Below the pieces are notes generated by a model. It did no database searches. It was not told the origin of the DNA and saw only the letters and a program-made list of their open reading frames with translations. Position numbers and translations under genes: made by a program. 64,000 nucleotides of DNA from an uncultured Lachnospiraceae bacterium (GTDB taxonomy: Bacteria; Bacillota; Clostridia; Lachnospirales; Lachnospiraceae): assembly GCA_910579225.1 (NCBI GenBank), contig CAJTTI010000006.1, positions 62,001 through 126,000 of the forward strand, given 5' to 3'. Below, piece by piece: positions 18,206-24,996 of this stretch (the stretch's first letter is position 1; the number at the start of each line of letters is the position of its first letter).

Positions 18206-18233
18206 AACTAAGGCACCTCCTATTGTGGTAATG

Positions 18234-18270
18234 GCGGGTTTATGCCCTGTGGGGTAAATGTCCCTCCCAC
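18234..18270 (-). promoter_or_regulatory. Repeated leader element before rplK (copy 1)
   Basis: A 37-nt sequence matching the element before rplA apart from a one-base insertion, one further unpaired base and one substitution. The minus strand starts GTGGGAGGGAC and ends GGGCATAAACCCGC. The distance to the start codon is 29 nt, the same as for rplA. Confidence 0.5.
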
Positions 18271-18300
18271 GATCCCCGGAGTTACAGCTCCGGAAACCAT

Positions 18301-18816
18301 TTACATTTTCCTGATTTCTGTGAAACTTATCTCAACCGGCGTTTCACGACCGAACAGGTCGACGTTAATCGTCACACTCTGTTTGTTCTCATTGATGGCC
18401 TGGATGACACCTACTGTATCTTTCCATACGCCTCCAATCACGACAATACTGTCGCCCTCCGCATAATCAATCCGTACGGATTCTGAACGGATTCCCAGCG
18501 GCTTCATCTCTTCGTCTGTAAGCGGAACTGGTTTTGACCCGGGACCAACAAATCCGGTCACGCCTCTGGTATTGCGAACCACATACCAAGTGTCGTCATT
18601 CATAATCATGTTGATCAGAACATACCCCGGGAACATCTTCTTCTGAACCTGACGGCTCTGACCATCCTTCAGTTCCACCACGTCCTGCATCGGAACTCTG
18701 ACTTCAAGAATCTGCTCTTCAAGATGTCTGTTTTCAATCGTCTTTTCAATGTTGGCCTTAACCTTGTTCTCATACCCGGAATAGGTATGGACTACATACC
18801 AGTTTGCTTCTGACAT
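18301..18816 (-). CDS. nusG: Transcription termination/antitermination factor NusG
   Basis: 171 residues. The NGN domain begins EANWYVVHTYSGYENKVKAN and binds the RNA polymerase clamp; the C-terminal KOW domain has VVIGGVWKDTVGVIQAIN. It modulates elongation, pausing and Rho-related termination. It follows secE after 20 nt, the near-universal secE-nusG pair, and leads into rplK. Confidence 0.97.
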   Translation of the reverse strand: MSEANWYVVHTYSGYENKVKANIEKTIENRHLEEQILEVRVPMQDVVELKDGQSRQVQKKMFPGYVLINMIMNDDTWYVVRNTRGVTGFVGPGSKPVPLTDEEMKPLGIRSESVRIDYAEGDSIVVIGGVWKDTVGVIQAINENKQSVTINVDLFGRETPVEISFTEIRKM

Positions 18817-18836
18817 AAAATCACCTTTCCCCTGAA

Positions 18837-19037
18837 TTATAATTTTACCAGAAGATCAATCCCGAAGGTCATGATCATATCCAGTATCTTGATAATGAGC
18901 GCCAGAGCGACAGAGGTACTGACTACCGCTATGGTCTGTTTTGTAAGTGATTTCTGGTCCGGCCAGACAACTTTCTTAAATTCGGCCTTCATTCCTTTGA
19001 ACCAACTTTGTTTTGGGGTCTTCTTCGTATCTCCCAT
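18837..19037 (-). CDS. secE: Preprotein translocase subunit SecE
   Basis: 66 residues, the short Gram-positive form with one C-terminal membrane helix. The conserved amphipathic segment WFKGMKAEFKKVVWPDQKSL is followed by a membrane span (VVSTSVALALIIKILDMIM). It clamps SecY in the SecYEG channel. It lies between rpmG and nusG; AGGAAGTGAC precedes the ATG. Confidence 0.96.
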   Translation of the reverse strand: MGDTKKTPKQSWFKGMKAEFKKVVWPDQKSLTKQTIAVVSTSVALALIIKILDMIMTFGIDLLVKL

Positions 19038-19069
19038 CTTGTCACTTCCTTTACTCGCCCAGGGCAGGA

Positions 19070-19219
19070 TTACTTCGTTTCCTTATGAAGGGTATGTTTT
19101 TTACAGAAACGGCAGTATTTCTTGGTTTCCATTCTGTCCGGATGAAGCTTCTTCTCTTTGGTCATGTTGTAATTACGCTGTTTGCACTCCGTACATGCCA
19201 ATGTAATTCTTACGCGCAC
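19070..19219 (-). CDS. rpmG: 50S ribosomal protein L33 (zinc-binding form)
   Basis: 49 residues with a GTG start (19217-19219): MRVRITLACTECKQRNYNMT, ending KKYCRFCKKHTLHKETK. The CTEC and CRFC pairs mark the zinc-binding C+ form. GAGGTGG lies about 6 nt before the GTG. It is the first gene of the rpmG-secE-nusG-rplK-rplA cluster. The gene is short and not ATG-started, so it is easily missed. Confidence 0.93.
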   Translation of the reverse strand: MRVRITLACTECKQRNYNMTKEKKLHPDRMETKKYCRFCKKHTLHKETK

Positions 19220-19250
19220 AACTTTCCACCTCGCTTTTATACTTTTTTCT

Positions 19251-19300
19251 TTGGTGACTCTGCGAAAATCACCAATTTTTAGGCATAAAAAAAAAGCCTA
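19251..19300 (-). promoter_or_regulatory. Two hairpins in the rpmG leader
   Basis: In the roughly 90-nt leader between promoter and rpmG lie a perfect 7-bp stem TTGGTGA/TCACCAA (19251-19257 and 19269-19275) and, upstream, a 5-bp TAGGC/GCCTA stem enclosing a long T-run (19280-19300). The roles are unknown; they may be mRNA stability or pausing elements. Confidence 0.35.
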
Positions 19301-19319
19301 AACTTCCATTCGCAAAGCT

Positions 19320-19348
19320 ACTATAACATAGTCGTTCATGGAAGTCAA
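19320..19348 (-). promoter_or_regulatory. Promoter of rpmG-secE-nusG-rplK-rplA
   Basis: TTGACT (19343-19348), 17-nt spacer, TATAGT (19320-19325). Confidence 0.75.
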
Positions 19349-19374
19349 GGCTTTTGCCGGTTTTCTTTTATATA

Positions 19375-20181
19375 TTACGTCCAGTTGTTCTTCGGATATC
19401 CCATCTCTTCTTCCCTGATATACCGAAATGCTTTCCACAGATAGAAGACTGAGATTCCGTAATTAATGACATAGAAATAACCAATGGTGAAGGGAAGCCA
19501 GCTGTAGACACTGTCTACCAGAAAGGCTGGAGTCCGGGAATAGATGGCAAGCTTATAGATCTCTCCAAATTTAAGCCCGCATCCCATAACTGCCGACATG
19601 ATACTCCCGATTACCGCAATCACCAGCGCACCACCAAAGAATCCCAGAAGGCTGACACACACAACCACCACCATCATAATCCACAAAAAGATCGGAAGAA
19701 AAGCTCCAATCTCTTTCAAAAACTCATCCCGGGTCATATTTCCAAAATCCAGATCGTCATAAGAGATACGGATCACCGCACTTCCCTCATTCTTCACAAT
19801 CATATGTTCTGCATCCATTATCAGAACTCGGTCAAAGGGCAGAAGATCCACATCTGTTATTTCTTCTGTAATGGAACGACTGGTATCAACCTTTAGGTAG
19901 ATCCCACCCTGATAGGTATCGTACTCCTGAATATCATAGGTCTTCTCTACCCAGAGCCTTCCATCTTCCAGACGGAAGTCCGGTATAGTTTCCTTGGCCA
20001 GATTACTAAAGCCGCCAAAACCGACAATCGTTACCATAACTGGTAGAACAAAAGATATAACAAAATAAATGGCACTTAATAAAAGCCCATATAATAATAC
20101 TTTCCCTGTTCCATTTTTCCTGAAACCAGTATAACTTTTAAAGTCATATACGGAATGTAAAAGCTCTGCAAATATATTCAT
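19375..20181 (-). CDS. DUF1189-family membrane protein
   Basis: 268 residues from the ATG at 20181; the in-frame start 66 nt upstream overlaps the preceding gene and lacks a binding site, while AAGGATGATACA precedes this ATG. One membrane segment near residue 35 (LLYGLLLSAIYFVISFVLPV) is followed by an extracytoplasmic region of about 100 residues and then a cluster of membrane helices from about residue 160. This arrangement and the opening MNIFAELLHSVYDFKSY match DUF1189, a family of unknown function. It starts 5 nt after the stop of the 93-residue gene, so they are probably co-transcribed. Confidence 0.75.
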   Translation of the reverse strand: MNIFAELLHSVYDFKSYTGFRKNGTGKVLLYGLLLSAIYFVISFVLPVMVTIVGFGGFSNLAKETIPDFRLEDGRLWVEKTYDIQEYDTYQGGIYLKVDTSRSITEEITDVDLLPFDRVLIMDAEHMIVKNEGSAVIRISYDDLDFGNMTRDEFLKEIGAFLPIFLWIMMVVVVCVSLLGFFGGALVIAVIGSIMSAVMGCGLKFGEIYKLAIYSRTPAFLVDSVYSWLPFTIGYFYVINYGISVFYLWKAFRYIREEEMGYPKNNWT

Positions 20182-20185
20182 TGTA

Positions 20186-20467
20186 TCATCCTTCCTGACT
20201 GAGCACTTCGGACAAGATTGCCCACACGTAGGGTGCACCATATACATTCAATTTTTTGGGACCAGATACTGCTTCCAGATCCTCCTGCAGCTTCCGAAGT
20301 GCTTTCTCAAAAGTACTTCTTGTGATTGAACGCTCTCTGCGGCTGGTGAACAGTTCTCCCCCTTTCACATAATAAGTGAATGGAAGCCCCTTTTTTGTAT
20401 AAAATGTCTTCCCCTGTCTGACCACAATCCTCTCCCACATGGCATCCTGGCTGATCTCTGTATTCAT
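20186..20467 (-). CDS. Conserved-looking small protein, unknown
   Basis: 93 residues, soluble, with a repeating pattern of charged residues (GKTFYTKKGLPFTYYVKGGE, then SITRSTFEKALRKLQED) and a GPKKLNVYGAPYVWAIL tail. It looks like a compact alpha/beta domain. I do not recognise a named family. AAGGGACC lies before the ATG, and a plausible promoter lies 90-110 nt upstream. It forms an operon with the DUF1189 gene. Confidence 0.65.
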   Translation of the reverse strand: MNTEISQDAMWERIVVRQGKTFYTKKGLPFTYYVKGGELFTSRRERSITRSTFEKALRKLQEDLEAVSGPKKLNVYGAPYVWAILSEVLSQEG

Positions 20468-20550
20468 ACTGGTCCCTTATGCTTTCTATAATAAATTGAC
20501 AAGATACCTGCCCTGCATGACAGACAGGCCAGAACAGTTACATAATAGAT

Positions 20551-20579
20551 ATTATATACAGTTCTCTGTCAGTCCGCAA
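20551..20579 (-). promoter_or_regulatory. Promoter of the 93-residue gene and DUF1189 gene
   Basis: TTGCGG (20574-20579), 17-nt spacer, TATAAT (20551-20556). Confidence 0.5.
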
Positions 20580-20640
20580 CTGATTCCTGAATATTCTTTA
20601 AGGCTGGTCCCATCCATTCGATGAACGTATGGACGCCGAC

Positions 20641-21987
20641 TCATGAGATTCTGGATATAATATTCCTTTTCACCCGCAACATAAAGAACAGTGTCATGGC
20701 AAGAGACATCAGTTCTGCAATTGGAAACGACCACCACACCAAATCTACATTTCCAAGGCGGGCCAGGGCAAAAGCGATGGGGAGAAGTACCAGAAGTTGC
20801 CTTGCCACTGACACAAACATACTATATATAGAACACCCTAACGCCTGAAACACACTGCCGCATGCAATACAGAAACCTGCCAGGATAAAACTCAAACTGA
20901 TGATCCTAAGCGCCGGAATCCCGATCTCCATCATCGTCCCGGATGCATTAAACATAGTCAAAAGCTGTTCTGGAACAGCCTGAAAGATTACAAGGCCAAT
21001 CGCCATAATACTGCAGGCATATATAATACTGTGCCGGATCGTACTTAATACCCGCTCTGCTTTTTTTGCTCCATAGTTATAGGCAACAATTGGAATGACC
21101 CCGTTATTAAGCCCAAACACCGGCATAAACACGAAACTCTGAAGTTTAAAATACACACCGAAGACTGCTGTTGCCGTGGAAGTAAATGAGATCAGAATCC
21201 GGTTCATCCCATAATTCATCACAGAACCTATGGCCTGCATAATAATTGAAGGAATACCAATTCCATAGATCTGGCCAATTACCGGGAGTTCTGGACGAAA
21301 GCCTTTCATATTAATATGTACTTCCTGATTTCTTGTATGATTCAGCCATATGGAAAGTATTGCTGCCACAATCTGTCCGATCACCGTAGCCGTCGCTGCG
21401 CCGGCCACCCCCATCCTTGGAAATCCGAACAGTCCAAAGATCATAATCGGATCCAGGATAATATTGACAATCGCTCCGATTCCCTGAGTAAACATGGTAT
21501 AAAGGGTCTTCCCCGTAGCCTGCAATAATCGTTCGAACATGATCTGCGCAAATGCTCCAAAGGAAAAGCAGCAGCAGATTACCAGATATTCTTTTCCATA
21601 AGCAACAATCGCCTCGATATCGGTCTGGCTTCTGTAAAAGGGCCCCACCAGAAACAATCCAATAATCAAAAACAGTAAATAGCTTAACCCCGCCAGAAAG
21701 ACCGCATTTTCAGCAATCTTATTTACTTTTTTAAAATCCTGTTCTCCAAGAGACCGGGACAGTAGCGCGTTGACGCCCACGGCAGTTCCCACACCCACGG
21801 CAATCATCAGATTCTGTATGGGAAATGCCATAGATACAGCGGTCAGAGCATGCTCATTAATCTTTGATACAAAGATACTGTCCACAATATTGTACAACGC
21901 CTGCACCAACATGGAAGCCATGATCGGCAGGGACATTGATACAATCAGCCTGTTCACAGGCATGATGCCCATTTTGTTCTCTTCCAT
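20641..21987 (-). CDS. MATE-family efflux transporter
   Basis: 448 residues with about 12 membrane helices in two similar halves. The opening MGIMPVNRLIVSMSLPIMAS and LYNIVDSIFVSKI are typical of clostridial MATE proteins (DinF/NorM-like), which export cationic drugs or metabolites using Na+ or H+. The start at 21987 is chosen because AGGAGGGG lies 8 nt upstream; the longer in-frame start at 22020 has none. The substrate is unknown. It is divergent from the hybrid histidine kinase gene, with a 273-nt gap between them. Confidence 0.9.
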   Translation of the reverse strand: MEENKMGIMPVNRLIVSMSLPIMASMLVQALYNIVDSIFVSKINEHALTAVSMAFPIQNLMIAVGVGTAVGVNALLSRSLGEQDFKKVNKIAENAVFLAGLSYLLFLIIGLFLVGPFYRSQTDIEAIVAYGKEYLVICCCFSFGAFAQIMFERLLQATGKTLYTMFTQGIGAIVNIILDPIMIFGLFGFPRMGVAGAATATVIGQIVAAILSIWLNHTRNQEVHINMKGFRPELPVIGQIYGIGIPSIIMQAIGSVMNYGMNRILISFTSTATAVFGVYFKLQSFVFMPVFGLNNGVIPIVAYNYGAKKAERVLSTIRHSIIYACSIMAIGLVIFQAVPEQLLTMFNASGTMMEIGIPALRIISLSFILAGFCIACGSVFQALGCSIYSMFVSVARQLLVLLPIAFALARLGNVDLVWWSFPIAELMSLAMTLFFMLRVKRNIISRIS

Positions 21988-22260
21988 CTTACGGTCCCCT
22001 CCTATGTTTAAGTTCCGCATCCGAAATTTTGCGTCTGCAGATGCGTATTTTCTATCTTAACACCAGAACTGAAAATACACAAGCAGTTTTGTGCCAGTTT
22101 GTATATGTTCAATTATCAGCGTCAGCTCTCAAACAGAATATGGAAAAAATTACACATTTCATAAATAACTTTAAGCACAACAATCAAATTTGGTGTATAA
22201 TAGAATTCGTCCGGTAAACGGACCCCACATCAAATCATTATAAATATTATGAGGTGCAAG

Positions 22261-24450
22261 ATGAAAAAGAGACACATGCGCTTTTATTCACTGCTGATGA
22301 TTCCCGCTCTGACGGTTATCTGCCTGATTATATTTTTCTATATCCGACAGCTTGATATAACCATATCAGATAATATCGTGAATTCTATCAGCGAGATCGC
22401 TGCACATGATAAAACCGCGATTCAGACCTACATTGAAATCTACTGGGACGACCTTTATGAGATCACCCAGCGCTTTATGTCGGATGACTGCACTTCCATC
22501 CAGGAGCTGGAAGAAAAAATCCATCTGGAATCTTCTTCCAGCGGATTTATCCATCTTTATCTGGTTGCAGAAGACGGTACCATCTACACAGATTCATACA
22601 ATATCTGTGTTTCCGGCAACCATGCCACAGACAATGCCCCGGACTTTCTCTCTTTCTTTGCAGACGGACATGAGAAAGTCATTGCACGAATGGAAGACAA
22701 CTTTCTTCCGGAACAGTCCTCAGAAGAGTGTCTTCTCTATGGTATCCGATTAAACGACTGTCAGATTGCAGGAATAAAGATGCAAGCTTTGATTGGAATT
22801 ACCAGCATCTCCTCTATTCATGATCACATGGTAATCCACAGTTTCATAAAAAACGGCACAATTCGCGGACACAGTGCCCTGATTGATCTGAACGGAAATT
22901 ATATTATTGATGTGAATCAGGAAACTTACCTGAATAATAAAACAAATTTATATCAGCATCTGTTAGAATCCGCAGATTCTGAACTGACAAACGCGGAGGT
23001 TGACCGCCGGCTAAGAGCTTCAGAAACTTTTGGATTCTACCACACCCATGCAGGCGCCAAACATAGAGAACTATTTTATTTTATCCCGTTTAATGACGAG
23101 ATTGACCTTTATTTTATTATGTCCATCAAGGAAGAAGTCTTCATGGAACAGACCCGGACCTTTACTTTTATGAGCATCTCTATGCTTGTATTTAGTATGT
23201 TGACCGTTATAATTATGTTGATAGTTGTCATGAAATATCAATATAAAACTATCAAAGCTTCCGCACGAGCGAATGCCCAGAAGGAATTCCTCTCCAATAT
23301 GAGTCATGAGATCCGTACCCCCTTAAATGGTCTGATCGGAATCAATCATCTGATCATGGTTCATATTGATGATGAAAGTAAAAAGTCTCAGATCAAAGAA
23401 TGGCTTCTTAAGTCTCACAGTACAGCCAGTTATCTCCTGTCGCTGGTAAATGACATTCTGGATTTTTCTAAGCTTCAGGCCGGCAAGGTGGAGATCCTGA
23501 ACGAACCGCTGCTGATTGATGTTCTGATTGATGAAGTCGTCGCCATGCAGGCCGAACATATCAAAAGCAAAGGAATCGAATTTATCATAGAAAAAAATCT
23601 GTCGGAACCCTGTATACAAGGCGACGCCACTCATATCAAACAGATCCTTATGAATATTTTGGGCAATGCCGCCAAATTCACCCCTTCGGGAAAATATATC
23701 CGGCTGTCCGTCAGCCAGCAAAAAACAGACCCTGCCCATGTGCTGACTATTTACCAGTGCGAAGATACCGGTATCGGTATCTCCAGAGAATATATAGATA
23801 AAATTTTTGACTCTTTCAGTCAGGAACGCAGCCGGAACGCAGAAGGTATCAAAGGGACAGGACTGGGCATGACAATCAGCAAACTGCTTGCCAATGCCAT
23901 GGATGGCGATATTACTGTAGAAAGTGAACTGAATGTAGGAAGTACCTTTACGGTAACTATCCCTTCCACGATTGTAAAAGAAATTCCGGACCATCTGAAA
24001 AAGGACCTACACAAAGGAACAGATGCCAAAAGCCTGCCTTCTTCTGTCCGGGTACCGGAACGCCCGATTAAGATTCTGGTGGCAGAAGATGTGGAACTGA
24101 ACGCCGAGATTCTGCTGGAAATCCTGTCATTCGAAGGCTTTGAGGCTGTCTGGGCCAAAAACGGCAAAGAAGCAGTAGAACTGTTCTGCTCCTCTGAAAT
24201 CGGAGAGTTCGATCTGATTTTGATGGATATGCAGATGCCGGTGATGGACGGCTGCGCTGCTGCCAGAGAGATTCGAGCCCTTGACCGGCCGGATGCTTTC
24301 TCTGTCCAGATCTATGCCTGCACTGCCAACACCTTTCAGGAAGATCAGGAAACGGCGATTAAAAGTGGCATGAATGACTTCCTTACCAAACCGATCGATC
24401 CGGACTCCCTGATGAAGAAAATCAGAAAGGTCTTTGGACAGAAGCCCTAA
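22261..24450 (+). CDS. Hybrid sensor histidine kinase/response regulator
   Basis: 729 residues. A membrane helix near 10-30 and a second near 295-320 enclose an extracytoplasmic sensor of about 260 residues, probably Cache/PAS-like. Then come a dimerisation/phosphoacceptor domain with SHEIRTPLNG (His349), an ATPase domain with DTGIGI and GTGLGM, and a receiver domain with LILMDMQMPVMDG (Asp656) and a late FLTKPID lysine. No HPt domain or DNA-binding output is present, so a separate partner is needed. The ATG at 22261 has GAGGTG just upstream; an in-frame ATG at 22249 is possible. The divergent MATE gene may be a target, but nothing proves this. Confidence 0.92.
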   Translation: MKKRHMRFYSLLMIPALTVICLIIFFYIRQLDITISDNIVNSISEIAAHDKTAIQTYIEIYWDDLYEITQRFMSDDCTSIQELEEKIHLESSSSGFIHLYLVAEDGTIYTDSYNICVSGNHATDNAPDFLSFFADGHEKVIARMEDNFLPEQSSEECLLYGIRLNDCQIAGIKMQALIGITSISSIHDHMVIHSFIKNGTIRGHSALIDLNGNYIIDVNQETYLNNKTNLYQHLLESADSELTNAEVDRRLRASETFGFYHTHAGAKHRELFYFIPFNDEIDLYFIMSIKEEVFMEQTRTFTFMSISMLVFSMLTVIIMLIVVMKYQYKTIKASARANAQKEFLSNMSHEIRTPLNGLIGINHLIMVHIDDESKKSQIKEWLLKSHSTASYLLSLVNDILDFSKLQAGKVEILNEPLLIDVLIDEVVAMQAEHIKSKGIEFIIEKNLSEPCIQGDATHIKQILMNILGNAAKFTPSGKYIRLSVSQQKTDPAHVLTIYQCEDTGIGISREYIDKIFDSFSQERSRNAEGIKGTGLGMTISKLLANAMDGDITVESELNVGSTFTVTIPSTIVKEIPDHLKKDLHKGTDAKSLPSSVRVPERPIKILVAEDVELNAEILLEILSFEGFEAVWAKNGKEAVELFCSSEIGEFDLILMDMQMPVMDGCAAAREIRALDRPDAFSVQIYACTANTFQEDQETAIKSGMNDFLTKPIDPDSLMKKIRKVFGQKP

Positions 24451-24833
24451 GGCCTTTGTCTTTTTAGGAATTCTTTTATGACGGACCAGTCAAGCTTTGC
24501 CGCATGTTCCAGTATGGCAGTCCCTTCATATGCCATACACAACCATACAATATTCGTCTGCAGCTCATAACCGGCACCACACAGATATCCATCCATCAAA
24601 CGTCCCAGTCCTGCCAGCAGAAATATGGCTGCCCGCTTCTGCACCCCTTTTCGAACAGCTGCACTGGAGACAGAACATCCGGGTTCCGATATAGCTGCCC
24701 CAGCTGCAACAAAAGCTTCCAGCACGACAAAGCCTGTCAGCGCCTGCATCAAACCACTTAAATCTTCCGAAAACCATTGTGCAATTGTAACAATAAAATT
24801 TGTAATAACATTCATTCCATGGTATAATAACAT
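24447..24833 (-). CDS. Phage holin-family (Holin_4/TcdE-like) protein
   Basis: 128 residues with several hydrophobic segments. The pattern ALTGFVVLEAFVAAG, an RKGVQKRAAIFLLAGLGRLMD core and a C-terminal YEGTAILEHAAKL match the toxin-secretion/phage-lysis holin family, whose typical members read RKG..KK......LLD and NEGLSILEN. Such proteins make membrane pores for endolysin or toxin release. No endolysin or phage genes are adjacent, so it may be a domesticated or orphan holin. Its 3' end overlaps the kinase stop by 4 nt, and it is divergent from the NACHT gene. Confidence 0.7.
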   Translation of the reverse strand: MLLYHGMNVITNFIVTIAQWFSEDLSGLMQALTGFVVLEAFVAAGAAISEPGCSVSSAAVRKGVQKRAAIFLLAGLGRLMDGYLCGAGYELQTNIVWLCMAYEGTAILEHAAKLDWSVIKEFLKRQRP

Positions 24834-24996
24834 AAATTTTCCCTTTCTGTACCGCTCCGGTACGGATGCCTGTGTCTGAAAGTAACCTGCAGTTGTTGAT
24901 TTCTGACACTGAGCATACCGTATAGTAGTTTGGGGCGTCTATCGTCTGTACCTTGGCTGTACATTGGAATACTTGGTTTAAGATATTGGTGGTGAA

